The notes: a model not told the origin generated them from the letters alone. DNA of 64,000 nt from Alphaproteobacteria bacterium (GCA_030424865.1 JAUHVR010000009.1:62001-126000), one strand, 5' to 3'. Positions 47,941-57,280 are shown, counted from the first letter of the stretch. Made by a program: numbers and translations.

Positions 47941-48294
47941 TCAGACGGGCAGCAAGGCCAGCGCGACACGACGGCCTTCGCTCAGCAAAACGTTGTAGGT
48001 TCGGCAAGCGGAGGGAGAGTTCATCACCTCGACGCCGACGCCGGCGGCGTCAAGCTTGCTTTGCAGGTCCTTGGGCAGATGTGCGATTTCCGACCCGGTT
48101 CCGACAAACAGAACATCGGTGTCATCTGCAAGTTTCAAAAGCGTGTCAGCATCTTCAAGCCCACCCCAATCAGAGGTGCCCTTGGCACTCAGACACAGCG
48201 GCGCGGACAAAGCCTTGCCGCCGACACGAAAAAAGCCGGGGCCGTAGCCTTCAACCGGCTGAGCATCGGTGAAATCGATCTCATTCAGACGCAT
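47941..48294 (-). CDS. Mth938-like domain protein (DUF498)
   Basis: A 117-residue soluble protein of the Mth938/DUF498 family, related to the mammalian AAMDC and NDUFAF3 proteins. It begins MRLNEIDFTDAQPVEGYGPG and contains the family pattern VLFVGTGSEIAHLPKDL followed by VEVMNSPSACRTYNVLLSEGR. The start at 48294 follows AGGAG. In alphaproteobacteria it usually follows secF directly; here a TauE-like gene lies between. Biochemical function is unknown, but mitochondrial homologues assist complex I assembly. Confidence 0.88.
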   Translation of the reverse strand: MRLNEIDFTDAQPVEGYGPGFFRVGGKALSAPLCLSAKGTSDWGGLEDADTLLKLADDTDVLFVGTGSEIAHLPKDLQSKLDAAGVGVEVMNSPSACRTYNVLLSEGRRVALALLPV

Positions 48295-48310
48295 GGAGTC
48301 ACTCCTTGCC

Positions 48311-49066
48311 TCAAACATCCCACAGTGGCAGCCCTGAAATCGCGGAGGCAGCGATCAGGCAATAGGCAACAACACGGTAAACCCGTTCGTAACCTGGTCG
48401 GAACATAGCACTTCCGACGAAATTTCCCAGCACAACGGGAAAGGCCGCGACGATACCAAGCAGCACGGTGTTTGCGTCCAACCGTCCTGTCAGCCAGAAA
48501 CTGGCCAGGATCAGCAGATCGAACGAGTAGAGAAAAATTGTGGCATTTGCACGTATAACGCGTACAGGCGCAGAGCTGGCCATATAAATAAGGATGACCG
48601 GAGGGCCGGGCACACCGGCAAACCCTCCAGTGAATCCGGCCAATGCACCAATTCCGTAAAGTAAGGATGAACGAAGCTCACCTTTATAGCGAAATCCAAA
48701 GATGAGGCATAAAAGCAACATTAAAGCGATAACAGAGACGGCATATCGAAAGAATTCCGGCTGAATAATGAACAATAAAGCCAATCCAAAGGGCAAGGTG
48801 ATCATCATACCGACCACCAAACGTCGGATGTCCAACAAACGCGAATCACGCAGGGCCTGCGGCATCATCGGCAACGGCCCAAACGCGTCCATCACGACGA
48901 TCAGGACGATGGCCGCGACGGGGTCCAGAAACTGTGTGACAACGGGCAGAACGACAAGCGCGGTGCCGAAGCCCGAAAAGCCCCGCACGATGCCGCCAAC
49001 CATGCAAATAGCAAGGATCCAGCCCAGCCCCGGCGTCGCCAGGACCTGGGCCAGGGCATCAGGCAT
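48311..49066 (-). CDS. TauE/SafE-family sulfite exporter-like permease
   Basis: An inner-membrane protein of about 251 residues with about eight hydrophobic segments, from MPDALAQVLATPGLGWILA. The TauE/SafE pattern appears in GIVRGFSGFGTALVVLPV, and in GALAGFTGGFAGVPGPPVIL as the second half of the internal repeat. Family members export sulfite, sulfoacetate or similar anions; the substrate here is unknown. The start ATG overlaps the last 8 bases of secF, which suggests coupled expression and makes this an insertion into the sec operon. Base composition around 48500-48800 is visibly more AT-rich than the neighbours. Confidence 0.8.
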   Translation of the reverse strand: MPDALAQVLATPGLGWILAICMVGGIVRGFSGFGTALVVLPVVTQFLDPVAAIVLIVVMDAFGPLPMMPQALRDSRLLDIRRLVVGMMITLPFGLALLFIIQPEFFRYAVSVIALMLLLCLIFGFRYKGELRSSLLYGIGALAGFTGGFAGVPGPPVILIYMASSAPVRVIRANATIFLYSFDLLILASFWLTGRLDANTVLLGIVAAFPVVLGNFVGSAMFRPGYERVYRVVAYCLIAASAISGLPLWDV

Positions 49067-50027
49067 CCACGTTCGAGAATTGCGTGCCTGCGGTATTGTC
49101 CGGCTTGGACCAGTCGCGCTTGACCCCCAGACGCAGCAGCATGGCGCTGGCGACAAAGATCGACGAATAGGTGCCCACGATGACGCCCCAGATCATCGCA
49201 AAGACAAAGCCGCGGATCACGTCTCCGCCCAGAACATAAAGCGAAATCAACGCCAAAAGGGTGGTGACCGAGGTCATGACCGTCCGGCTGAGCGTCTCGT
49301 TGATCGAGATGTTCAGCACCTCCTTCAGGTCCTTCTGCTTGTACTTGCGCAGGTTCTCGCGCACGCGGTCAAAGACAACCACGGTGTCGTTCAGCGAATA
49401 GCCGACGATGGTCAGAAGCGCTGCGATGATGGCCAGGTCAAAGCGGATCTGCAGCTCGGAAAAGATGCCGATGGTCAGGAACACGTCGTGGACCAGCGCC
49501 GCAACAGCGCCCAGGGCAAACTGCCACTCGAACCGCAGCCAGATGTAGACAAGCACCGCGCCAATGGCGAGCAGCACCGCGATGGCCGCGGTCTGGATCA
49601 ATTCGCCCGACACCTTGGGACCCACGCTTTCGACAGAGACAAACTTGATGTCCGAGGCAACCGCCTGCAGGGCGACCTGAACCGAGTTCACGACATCCGA
49701 GGTCACCGATTCCTGCCCTTCCTGGGCCTGAATGCGGATCATTGCCACGTTCTGTTCGGGGCCAAAGGTCGGATCGAACACCTCAGAGATGGTCACATCC
49801 CCCAACTCAAGCGTCGCAATCGCGTCACGATAGGCGCCGACATCGATGGTCTGCGCGCTTTCCGTCCGGATCGTGGTTCCGCCCCGGAAGTCGATGCCGA
49901 AGTTCAACCCCTGAATGAAGAAGCTGACAACGGCCAGCACGATCAGCAAGCCGGAAATCCCCAGCCAAAGCGTCGAGCGCGAGAAGAAATCCCAGTTGGT
50001 TTCTTTCGGAACAAGTCTCAGGCGCAT
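49059..50027 (-). CDS. secF: Protein translocase subunit SecF
   Basis: Membrane partner of SecD that uses the proton gradient to help pull proteins through SecYEG. It has 322 residues and six predicted helices. The first periplasmic domain begins GLNFGIDFRGGTTIRTE, and the C-terminal half has the SecF signature YSLNDTVVVFDRVRENLR and SRTVMTSVTTLLALISLY. It lies 1 base after the secD stop. Confidence 0.96.
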   Translation of the reverse strand: MRLRLVPKETNWDFFSRSTLWLGISGLLIVLAVVSFFIQGLNFGIDFRGGTTIRTESAQTIDVGAYRDAIATLELGDVTISEVFDPTFGPEQNVAMIRIQAQEGQESVTSDVVNSVQVALQAVASDIKFVSVESVGPKVSGELIQTAAIAVLLAIGAVLVYIWLRFEWQFALGAVAALVHDVFLTIGIFSELQIRFDLAIIAALLTIVGYSLNDTVVVFDRVRENLRKYKQKDLKEVLNISINETLSRTVMTSVTTLLALISLYVLGGDVIRGFVFAMIWGVIVGTYSSIFVASAMLLRLGVKRDWSKPDNTAGTQFSNVDA

Positions 50028-50028
50028 C

Positions 50029-51690
50029 TCAGACCTCGATTGTCTTGGGGCGACGACGTTCGAACCACATCACGATCAGAAGACGCGTGAGGTAGATCGC
50101 GGTGAAGACCGAGGTCAGAATGCCCAGTCCAAGCGTGATCGCGAAGCCGCGCACCGGGCCAGAGCCCATCGCGAACAGAATCACTGCGGTGATGAAAGTG
50201 GTGATGTTGGCGTCGACAATGGCGCTGAGCGCCTTTTCATAGCCAAGCTCGATGGCGCGGCTGGGACCCTTGGCGGTCTTCAGTTCCTCGCGGATGCGTT
50301 CAAAGACCAGCACATTGGCGTCGACCGCCATACCGATCGTCAGCACGATCCCGGCGATCCCAGGCAGGGTCAGCGTTGCGCCGATCAGGCTGAGCAGACC
50401 AAAGATCAGGCCGACGTTGATGATCAGCGCGATGTTGGCGAACAGACCGAACAGACCGTAGCTGAGGCCCATGAAGACCAGCACCGCGGCAAAGGCCACC
50501 AGGCAGGCGATCCGCCCGGCCTCGATGCTGTCTTGCCCCAGTTCCGGACCGATGGTCCGCTCTTCCAGGAACTCCAGCCCCGCAGGCAGGGCACCGGCGC
50601 GCAGCAGGACGGCCAGGTTGGTGCTTTCCTCGACAGTGAAGTTGCCGGTGATGATGCCGGACCCACCCGGGATGTGGCTTTGGATCACCGGCGCGCTGAT
50701 GACCTCATCATCCAGCACGATGGCAAAGGGGTTGCCGATGTTCTGCGCCGTGTAATCGCCGAACTTGCGCGCGCCCGAGGGGTTGAAGCGGAAGTTCACG
50801 GCAGGACGGCCATTCTGGTCAAAGGCCGGTTGCGCATCGACCAGCTCTTCGCCGGTGACAACCGGGGCCTGTTCAAGCGTGTAGTAGACACCCTCTTGAT
50901 CCAGTGAGGGCAAGACCTCGTTCCCCGCACCTGCAACCGCGTCGGCATTGGTGCCCGAGCCGATCACAGGCTGGAACGTCAGTTGGGCCGTTGTGCCGAT
51001 GATGGCCTTCAGCTCGGCCGCGGACCCGATGCCAGGCACCTGGATCAGGATCCGGTCACGACCTTGCCGCTGGATCGTCGGCTCGCGCGTGCCGACTTCG
51101 TCGATCCGGCGGCGGATGATTTCAAGGCTCTGCAGGACGGTGCGTTCGTCCGTGGCCTGCTGTTCGGCCTCTGACAGGGTGACAATGACCAGATCATTCT
51201 CGCCACGCACCTCCAGGTCGGTGGCCCCAGCCCCGGTCAGCGAGACCACGGGCCGCGCCAGCCCGCGCACGACTTCAAGCGCACGCGCCATGCCCTCGGG
51301 CTGCGAGATTTTCACCCGCAGCTCCAGCGGGCCCGAGGGCTGCAGGCGGATCGTCCCGACCGTGGCCCGTTCGGGCCGCAGAACGTCGCGCACGTCGGGC
51401 CAAAGCGCCTCCATCCGGGCGGCATAGACGTCGGCGACCTGCACCTCGGCCAGCAAATGCGCACCACCGCGCAGATCGAGGCCCAGGTTCACAAGCGAGG
51501 ACGGCAGGAACGAGGGCCAGCCATCGGCCATGGCCCTCAACTCGTCGGTTTCACCAGAGACGGCAATGGTGGCCTCGGCGTCGTTGGACTGCTCTACCCG
51601 GGTGTAGAACCCGTTGGGCATCGCCAGCAAAAGCCCCGCGGCCACCATCAGCCAGATAAGGACGCGCTTCCAGAGATCGAACTGCAGCAT
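50029..51690 (-). CDS. secD: Protein translocase subunit SecD
   Basis: Accessory subunit of the Sec translocon, 553 residues, six helices and a large periplasmic head. Landmarks are LGLDLRGGAHLLAEV near the N terminus, DRILIQVPGI in the periplasmic P1 domain, and LTLPGIAGIVLTIGMAVDAN with VLVFERIREEL in the membrane domain. The start follows AAAGG. The operon order is yajC-secD-secF on the minus strand. Confidence 0.96.
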   Translation of the reverse strand: MLQFDLWKRVLIWLMVAAGLLLAMPNGFYTRVEQSNDAEATIAVSGETDELRAMADGWPSFLPSSLVNLGLDLRGGAHLLAEVQVADVYAARMEALWPDVRDVLRPERATVGTIRLQPSGPLELRVKISQPEGMARALEVVRGLARPVVSLTGAGATDLEVRGENDLVIVTLSEAEQQATDERTVLQSLEIIRRRIDEVGTREPTIQRQGRDRILIQVPGIGSAAELKAIIGTTAQLTFQPVIGSGTNADAVAGAGNEVLPSLDQEGVYYTLEQAPVVTGEELVDAQPAFDQNGRPAVNFRFNPSGARKFGDYTAQNIGNPFAIVLDDEVISAPVIQSHIPGGSGIITGNFTVEESTNLAVLLRAGALPAGLEFLEERTIGPELGQDSIEAGRIACLVAFAAVLVFMGLSYGLFGLFANIALIINVGLIFGLLSLIGATLTLPGIAGIVLTIGMAVDANVLVFERIREELKTAKGPSRAIELGYEKALSAIVDANITTFITAVILFAMGSGPVRGFAITLGLGILTSVFTAIYLTRLLIVMWFERRRPKTIEV

Positions 51691-51714
51691 GTGCGGGCCT
51701 TTCGCGGCGCGGAA

Positions 51715-51996
51715 TTACGAGTTTGCGGGCTCGGTCTTGGACAGAACCTGAGCGATGGTCGACTGCACGACGCGCACCTTGACGCCTTCGGCCAGTTCGA
51801 CTTCCAGTTCGTTCTCTTCCTTGACCTTGGTCACCTTGCCGATCAGGCCGCCCTGGGTCACCACCTGGTCACCGCGGCGCAGCGCGTTCACCATGTTCTG
51901 GTGATCTTTCATCTTCTTCTGCTGAGGGCGGATCAGCAGGAAATACATGATCGCGAAGATCAGGATCAGCGGCACAAACTGGGCAATGCCTTCCAT
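51715..51996 (-). CDS. yajC: Preprotein translocase subunit YajC
   Basis: Small single-helix subunit of the SecDF-YajC complex, 93 residues. The membrane helix is VPLILIFAIMYFLLIRPQQK, followed by the family motif NMVNALRRGDQVVTQGGLIG. The start follows AGGAG in the overlap AGGAGCCCCCGATG. First gene of the sec operon. Confidence 0.95.
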   Translation of the reverse strand: MEGIAQFVPLILIFAIMYFLLIRPQQKKMKDHQNMVNALRRGDQVVTQGGLIGKVTKVKEENELEVELAEGVKVRVVQSTIAQVLSKTEPANS

Positions 51997-52146
51997 CGGG
52001 GGCTCCTATCGTTGAATGGCGAGACACCCCCGCCCAAGATTTGCGCGGAACCTATGGAGTCTTAAGGGGGTTTGCAAGGCAGGCCGGGCCGTGTCGTGAA
52101 GGGAATCGAGCTTTTCTCGGCAGGTCCCCGCGCGGTTTGCGGGCAT

Positions 52147-52178
52147 GGCACGGCCGGTCCCACCGAACCGGCCGTGCC
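52147..52178. repeat. 12-bp inverted repeat between yajC and the RTX gene
   Basis: GGCACGGCCGGT and ACCGGCCGTGCC (52147-52158 and 52167-52178) form a perfect hairpin with an 8-base loop. It lies downstream of the RTX gene and upstream of yajC. Without a T-run it is not a classical terminator. The rest of 51997-52240 holds no gene. Confidence 0.5.
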
Positions 52179-52240
52179 TGCCGCCATCACACCGGCAATC
52201 GCGGAACCGTCAAGTTGACATTGAGGTCTGGGGTCCGAGC

Positions 52241-52969
52241 CTAGCGGAAATCGAGAACCGCAAAGTTCTGATCGGTCAAAAAGCTTGCGGGCACACCCGG
52301 AAGTCGCGCCAGCAAAACACCGTTCACTGTGACCTCGGCGCCGTCAGAGCCGTCTTCGACCAGTACGGAATCGCTGCCGTCCCCGGCAAAGAAATCCTCG
52401 CGGTAGATTTCAATCTGCAGAACCTCATCACGTTCGAAATCGGTGATGGTCACAGGCTCGACCGGATCGAACTCGCCCAGACCAACGGCGAACAGATCGG
52501 TGCCTTCACCGCCTGCGAGCACGTCACCGTCATCGCCTGCCAGGGTGTCATCGCCGTAGCCGCCGCTCAGGGTGTCTGCTTCGCCGGGTTCCAGATCCGT
52601 GGCAACCAACAGGTCATTGCGCGTGCCGCCAAAGAGCGAATCCGATCCGCCGAACGAGACCACCTGGTCATCGCCGCCGTCACCGTACAGCGTGTCGTCC
52701 CCTTGCTCCTGCGCGTTGGCCACGCCATCCACGACAATGTCATCGCCCCCAAGCGCGCGCACGAAATCGTCACCCGGCCCCGGCAGGATCACCTCGCCCT
52801 GCCCCGTGCCCTGGATCACGTCGTCGCCATCCGTTCCGGAAATTTGATCGCCTTCTTCGCCACCACCCCTTTCGCCGCTGTCCCCGTCAGACCCGGAACC
52901 ACTGTCGAGAATAAGCCCCAAAGCCAATCCACCCAACAAAAGAGCCAACAATCCCACCATGTCTTGCAC
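52241..52969 (-). CDS. Membrane-anchored RTX-repeat calcium-binding protein
   Basis: A protein of about 242 residues with an N-terminal hydrophobic helix (MVGLLALLLGGLALGLILDS), then a Gly/Ser/Asp/Glu-rich spacer and RTX-type repeats (GDDVIQGTGQGE, GGDDTLYGDGGDDQVVSFGG-like stretches). The C-terminal domain includes VTITDFERDEVLQIEIY. RTX proteins exported by type I systems normally have no N-terminal signal, so this one is more likely anchored in the inner membrane with Ca2+-binding repeats in the periplasm. The start could be the second Met. Function unknown. An FNR-like box lies upstream. Confidence 0.72.
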   Translation of the reverse strand: MQDMVGLLALLLGGLALGLILDSGSGSDGDSGERGGGEEGDQISGTDGDDVIQGTGQGEVILPGPGDDFVRALGGDDIVVDGVANAQEQGDDTLYGDGGDDQVVSFGGSDSLFGGTRNDLLVATDLEPGEADTLSGGYGDDTLAGDDGDVLAGGEGTDLFAVGLGEFDPVEPVTITDFERDEVLQIEIYREDFFAGDGSDSVLVEDGSDGAEVTVNGVLLARLPGVPASFLTDQNFAVLDFR

Positions 52970-53010
52970 ACCTAAAAATTACATCAACCTCAAACACTTA
53001 TAGGGAACGG

Positions 53011-53024
53011 TTGAGTTAGTTCAA
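53011..53024. promoter_or_regulatory. FNR/CRP-type box upstream of the RTX gene
   Basis: TTGA-GTTAGT-TCAA is a perfect TTGA-N6-TCAA core, 42-55 bases upstream of the RTX gene start and about 180 bases before serS. It could serve an FnrL- or Dnr-type regulator. Confidence 0.35.
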
Positions 53025-53201
53025 TTTTGTTGTCGGAAAATTCGGGAAACGCATCGTTTCCACTTGTTCACCAAAGTTCGAAGTCGAAAATGGCCCTGCG
53101 ATCGGCCAGGTGCTGCGCCGCGACACCGCTCCCCTACACCCTGCCTGCAAACTGGTGCATAACGCCTCTACGACTCACACATGCGTAAAGAGGACAGACC
53201 G

Positions 53202-54494
53202 ATGCATGACATCCGCACCATCCGCGACAATCCCGCTGCCTGGGACGCGGCGCTTTCGCGCCGGGGGGTGGAGCCCATGTCGTCGTCGGTCCTGACCATC
53301 GACGAAGCGCGCCGCGCTGCGATTCATGCCGCTGAAACCGCGCAGGCGGAACAGAACAAGGCCTCCAAAAGCGTTGGCGCCGCCAAGGCCAAGGGCGACG
53401 AGGACGAATTCCAGCGCCTGCGCGCCCTTGTGGGCGAGAAAAAGGCCGAGGTCGCCGAGATGCAGGCCAAGGCCAAGGAGTTGGATGCGCAGCTGAGCGA
53501 CCTGTTGATGGGCGTGCCGAACCTGCCGCATGACGACGTGCCCGAAGGCGCCGACGAAGAGGACAACGTCGAGATCCACCGCTGGGGCAACCCGCGCAAC
53601 TTCGACTTCACCCCGGTCGAGCATTTCGAGATCCCCGGCGTCAAACCCGGCATGGATTTTGAAAGCGCCGCCAAGCTCTCGGGCACGCGGTTCATGGTGC
53701 TGTCCGGCGCCGTGACGCGCATTCACCGGGCGCTGGCGCAGTTCATGCTGGACACCCACGTCGAGGAACACGGGCTGACCGAGACCTGGGCGCCGGTGCT
53801 GGTGCGTCCCGAGATGATGTATGGCACCGGGCAGCTGCCGAAGTTTGGCGAGGACAGCTATGAAACCACCAATGGCTGGTGGCTGATCCCGACCTCGGAA
53901 GTGACGCTGACCAATATGGTGCATGGCGAAACCGTCGAAGAATCCAGCCTGCCCCGCCGCATGACCGCGCATTCGCAGTGCTTCCGGTCCGAGGCGGGCA
54001 GCGCGGGCCGCGACACGGCGGGCATCCTGCGGCAGCACCAGTTTGAAAAGGTCGAGATGGTCTCGATCACTCATCCCGACAACTCGCGGGCCGAGTTGGA
54101 CCGGATGACCGAGTGCGCGCAGGCGATCCTGGAAAAGTTGGGCCTGCCATATCGCACCGTGGTGCTGTGCACCGGCGACATGGGCTTTGGCGCGCGGCGG
54201 ACGCATGACATCGAGGTCTGGCTGCCCGGGCAGAACATGTACCGCGAGATCAGCTCGTGCTCGGTCTGCGGGGATTTCCAAGCGCGTCGGATGAACGCGA
54301 GGTTCAAGCCCTCGGCCGGCGGCAAGCCCGAGTTCGTGCATACGCTGAACGGCTCGGGCCTGGCGGTCGGGCGCTGCCTGATTGCGGTGCTGGAAAACGG
54401 ACAGCAGGCCGATGGCTCGGTCGAACTGCCCGAGGCGCTGCACCCCTGGCTGCGTGGCAAGACGCGGTTGACCGCGGACGGCGTGTTGGAGTGA
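53202..54494 (+). CDS. serS: Seryl-tRNA synthetase
   Basis: Charges tRNA-Ser and tRNA-Sec with serine. It has 430 residues, the typical length. The N-terminal antiparallel coiled coil (about 30-105, Ala/Glu/Lys-rich) contacts the tRNA long arm. Class II motifs follow: motif 2 as [25 protein letters not shown], here split by the class-typical GAGRDTAG-like loop, and motif 3 as [17 protein letters not shown]. The start at 53202 follows AAAGAGGA; an ATG 21 bases upstream is less well placed. Confidence 0.96.
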   Translation: MHDIRTIRDNPAAWDAALSRRGVEPMSSSVLTIDEARRAAIHAAETAQAEQNKASKSVGAAKAKGDEDEFQRLRALVGEKKAEVAEMQAKAKELDAQLSDLLMGVPNLPHDDVPEGADEEDNVEIHRWGNPRNFDFTPVEHFEIPGVKPGMDFESAAKLSGTRFMVLSGAVTRIHRALAQFMLDTHVEEHGLTETWAPVLVRPEMMYGTGQLPKFGEDSYETTNGWWLIPTSEVTLTNMVHGETVEESSLPRRMTAHSQCFRSEAGSAGRDTAGILRQHQFEKVEMVSITHPDNSRAELDRMTECAQAILEKLGLPYRTVVLCTGDMGFGARRTHDIEVWLPGQNMYREISSCSVCGDFQARRMNARFKPSAGGKPEFVHTLNGSGLAVGRCLIAVLENGQQADGSVELPEALHPWLRGKTRLTADGVLE

Positions 54495-54518
54495 CGACCG
54501 TGCGTCATATCCCGACGT

Positions 54519-54540
54519 CAGCGCCTCGCAGGAGGCGCTG
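54519..54540 (+). promoter_or_regulatory. Hairpin that encloses the ribosome-binding site of the TspO-like gene
   Basis: CAGCGCCTC (54519-54527) pairs perfectly with GAGGCGCTG (54532-54540), loop GCAG. The Shine-Dalgarno AGGAGG (54530-54535) is partly in the 3' arm, which ends exactly at the start codon 54541. Translation would need the hairpin to open. It could also end serS transcription weakly. Confidence 0.55.
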
Positions 54541-55242
54541 ATGCGGCGTGTCTGGGCATTTGTGGTGCTCTGCGCGGCGGTGGGCTTTGTCGCATCACCG
54601 ATCCTTACGCCGGGGTTCGCAGGGTTTTCGCCCGACCAGTTCCCGGTGCCGCAGGACAATCCACCGGTCCAACCTTCGGGATACGCCTTTTCCATATGGG
54701 GCCTGATCTACGCCTGGTTGCTTGCGGGCAGCGGCTTTGGCCTGCTGCGCCGGAGCGACGACGTGGATTGGGCGGACATGCGCCCCCCCTTGTTCGCAAG
54801 CCTGGTGATCGGGGCCTTCTGGCTTCCGGTTGCCAACATCAGCCCGATCTGGGCAACCGTCCTGATCTGGATGATGCTTGGAACCTCTCTTGTCAGCCTG
54901 TTCCGAGTGGGCGACACGGATCGCTATCTGCAACAGGCGCCGATTGCCGTCTACGCGGGCTGGCTGACTGCGGCGGGATCGGTATCCATCGGTCTGCTGC
55001 TGGGCGGTTATGGCCTGCTGGACGAAACCTTTGCGGCGCTGATCGCCCTGATCCTGGCCCTGGCCGTCACGCTGACCATGCAGTACCGGCTGCACCGGGC
55101 GCCAGAGTATGGCGTGACGGTCATCTGGGCGCTGATCGCCATCATCGTCGCCAATCGTCAGCCCTTTAACGTGGCGGTGACCGGCGTGGCGGTCATCGGC
55201 ATCGTGGCCATTCTGGCTCTGCGCGGCACCGACACCGAGTAG
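54541..55242 (+). CDS. TspO/MBR-related tryptophan-rich membrane protein
   Basis: A 233-residue inner-membrane protein with about seven hydrophobic segments. The stretch PSGYAFSIWGLIYAWLLAGS and the later NISPIWATVLIWM resemble the tryptophan-rich sensory (TspO-related) family. TspO binds tetrapyrroles and other ligands in Rhodobacter, but this longer paralogue group has no assigned role. It follows serS by 46 bases with a hairpin between. The alternative is an unrelated polytopic protein, so the family call is moderate. Confidence 0.55.
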   Translation: MRRVWAFVVLCAAVGFVASPILTPGFAGFSPDQFPVPQDNPPVQPSGYAFSIWGLIYAWLLAGSGFGLLRRSDDVDWADMRPPLFASLVIGAFWLPVANISPIWATVLIWMMLGTSLVSLFRVGDTDRYLQQAPIAVYAGWLTAAGSVSIGLLLGGYGLLDETFAALIALILALAVTLTMQYRLHRAPEYGVTVIWALIAIIVANRQPFNVAVTGVAVIGIVAILALRGTDTE

Positions 55243-55245
55243 ACG

Positions 55246-55269
55246 CCCGGGGGACCGAAGCCCCCCGGG
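55246..55269. terminator. Hairpin between convergent TspO-like and EF-hand genes
   Basis: An 8-bp GC stem CCCGGGGG / CCCCCGGG (55246-55253 and 55262-55269), three bases after the TspO-like stop. No T-run on either strand. Confidence 0.45.
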
Positions 55270-55282
55270 ATCACGACGTTCC

Positions 55283-55513
55283 TTAGCCCGGAAGAACGCC
55301 GGCCCCCCGTGCCGTGTTGAGCTCGTCCTGATCGATCTGGCCATCGGCGTTCAGATCCATTTGCAGAAACAAGCTTTCTTCGAGATCCGGATAGGCGGCG
55401 ACCAATTCGTCAAAGGAATAGACGCCGTCTTCGTTGAGATCCGTGATCTCGGTTTCCGCCTGAGCGACACTGGCTGCCATGATCAGGGTCGTCAGAGTGA
55501 AAATGCGGGTCAT
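55283..55513 (-). CDS. Small exported EF-hand protein
   Basis: A 76-residue periplasmic protein. Signal peptide MTRIFTLTTLIMAASVAQA, then two EF-hand loops, DLNEDGVYSFDEL and DLNADGQIDQDEL, each with the expected Asp/Asn/Glu calcium ligands. The start at 55513 follows GGAG; a frame 7 codons longer has no ribosome-binding site. A Ca2+ buffer or sensor role is likely, with no known partner. It ends convergently against the TspO-like gene. Confidence 0.82.
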   Translation of the reverse strand: MTRIFTLTTLIMAASVAQAETEITDLNEDGVYSFDELVAAYPDLEESLFLQMDLNADGQIDQDELNTARGAGVLPG

Positions 55514-55828
55514 GGGTTTTGTGCTCCGTTTCATGAGTGGTGCGGCGCTGTGGTTGCGCCGTCATCAAGAATGGAGAGGCCAAGGCATCGAACAACCCAA
55601 TGTGGTGCCGATCGGCCTGCAGCACCCGTTTTGGGCGTGCCGCCGCTTGGCAGCGGCGGCAGATGGCGCATCCCGTCAGCGGAAACGCGTAAATGGCACA
55701 GGCGCGAAATCGCGCATGAGACAGCTATGGCCGAATGGCGGGGCCCTGCGAGCAGACAAAGGCCGATCCGCCTTTCTTGCGCCATTTGCGCAAGAGAACG
55801 CGCATCGCGATTCGCGCTGCTTGTGGCC
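55514..55828. other. Intergenic region between the EF-hand gene and der
   Basis: A 315-base stretch without a convincing gene. Short open frames on both strands have no ribosome-binding site or recognisable product. A GCCGCCGC/GCGGCGGC-type inverted repeat lies near 55638-55665 (GCCGCCGCTTGGCAGCGGCGGC). The promoter for the EF-hand gene must be near 55540. Confidence 0.5.
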
Positions 55829-57280
55829 CTAGTCTTTCTTCTTTGGCAGCTTGCCCAGGTGCTTTTTCAGCGCCCCGGCATTCTTCTTGCGCCGCCCCTT
55901 GTAGGGGTTTGCATCCCCCTGCCCGCGCATGGTCAGGCGGATCGGCGTGCCGGGCATGTCAAAGTCTTCGCGCAGCCCGTTGACCAGATAGCGCGTATAG
56001 CTTTCGGGCAGCTTGTCCGGATGGGAACACATCACCACAAAACCTGGCGGCCGGGTTTTGGCCTGGGTCATGTAACGCAGCTTGATCCGCTTGCCCTGCG
56101 GTGCGGGCGGCGGATGCTGTTCCAGCATGCCGGTCAGCCAGCGGTTCAGCTGCGCCGTGGTCACGCGGCGGTTCCAGACGTCATGCGCCTTGAGGATTGC
56201 GGCGTGCAGGCGATCCAGCCCGCGCCCGGTGCGGGCCGAGACCGTGACCAGCGGCGCGCCCCGCAGCTGCGGCAGCAGGCGTTCAAAGGCCTCGCGCAGC
56301 TCGCGGATCTTGGCGTTCTTGTCGGGCTCGATATCCCACTTGTTCACAGCAACCACAACGGCGCGGCCTTCGCGTTCGGCCAGATCGGCGATCCGCAGGT
56401 CCTGTTGTTCAAACGGGATCGCGGCGTCGAGCAGGACCACCACAACCTCGGCGAACTTTACGGCGCGCAACCCGTCCGAGACCGAGAGCTTTTCAAGCTT
56501 CTCCTGCACCTTGGCCTTTTTGCGCATGCCCGCCGTGTCGAAGATACGCATCGGGGTGCCGTCCCAGTCTACGCTGACCGAGATCGCATCGCGGGTGATC
56601 CCGGCCTCGGGGCCGGTCAGCAGACGGTCTTCGCCCAGGATCTGGTTGATCAGCGTCGACTTCCCGGCGTTCGGGCGGCCCACGACGGCCAGTTGCAACG
56701 GCTTGGCTGGCGTCGGAGCGACCTCGCCCTCTTCGTCGACGTCCAGATCGGTCTCGGGTGTGTCCGCGACAGCGCGTTTGGCAAACGCGTCAGCAATGGG
56801 CATCAGGGCCGAATACAGCTCGTTCATGCCCTCGCCATGTTCAGCCGACAGGCGCAGCGGTTCGCCAAGACCAAGCGCGTAGGCTTCGATCACGCCGGCA
56901 TCGGCGGCCGCGCCTTCGCCCTTGTTGGCCGCCAAGATCACATGGGCCGAGCGTTTGCGCAGGATCTCGGCAAACATCTCGTCCACCGGGGTCACGCCAA
57001 CGCGCGCGTCGATCATGAAAAGGCAGACGTCGGCCATGTCGACCGCCCGTTCGGTCAGGCGGCGCATACGCCCCTGCAGGCTGTCATCGGTGGCATCTTC
57101 CAGACCTGCGGTGTCGATTACCGTGAACCGCAGGTCACCCAGCCGCGCCTCACCTTCGCGCAGGTCGCGGGTTACACCCGGCTGGTCATCGACCAACGCA
57201 AGCCGCTTGCCCACCAGACGGTTGAACAGCGTCGATTTACCCACATTGGGTCGGCCCACAATGGCGAGCGAGAAAGACAT
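55829..57280 (-). CDS. der: Ribosome-assembly GTPase Der (EngA)
   Basis: Essential GTPase with two tandem G domains, which matures the 50S subunit. It has 483 residues. The first domain has [22 protein letters not shown] and NKGEG. The second has [35 protein letters not shown] and NKWD. A KH-like domain follows (about 375-460), and the tail is Lys/Arg-rich, ending [18 protein letters not shown]. The first N/TKxD in domain 1 reads NKGE, so its guanine-specificity motif is atypical. The start ATG follows CGGAG. Downstream of bamB on the same strand, as in enterobacteria. Confidence 0.95.
   Translation of the reverse strand: MSFSLAIVGRPNVGKSTLFNRLVGKRLALVDDQPGVTRDLREGEARLGDLRFTVIDTAGLEDATDDSLQGRMRRLTERAVDMADVCLFMIDARVGVTPVDEMFAEILRKRSAHVILAANKGEGAAADAGVIEAYALGLGEPLRLSAEHGEGMNELYSALMPIADAFAKRAVADTPETDLDVDEEGEVAPTPAKPLQLAVVGRPNAGKSTLINQILGEDRLLTGPEAGITRDAISVSVDWDGTPMRIFDTAGMRKKAKVQEKLEKLSVSDGLRAVKFAEVVVVLLDAAIPFEQQDLRIADLAEREGRAVVVAVNKWDIEPDKNAKIRELREAFERLLPQLRGAPLVTVSARTGRGLDRLHAAILKAHDVWNRRVTTAQLNRWLTGMLEQHPPPAPQGKRIKLRYMTQAKTRPPGFVVMCSHPDKLPESYTRYLVNGLREDFDMPGTPIRLTMRGQGDANPYKGRRKKNAGALKKHLGKLPKKKD

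Noticed and set aside
54595-55344. A 249-codon frame opposite the TspO-like gene
   Set aside because: Arg/Gln/Asp-rich antisense frame without a ribosome-binding site; the plus-strand frame has convincing membrane helices.
55531-55785. An 84-codon frame in the gap before der
   Set aside because: No ribosome-binding site, no recognisable motif and unusual composition; treated as intergenic.
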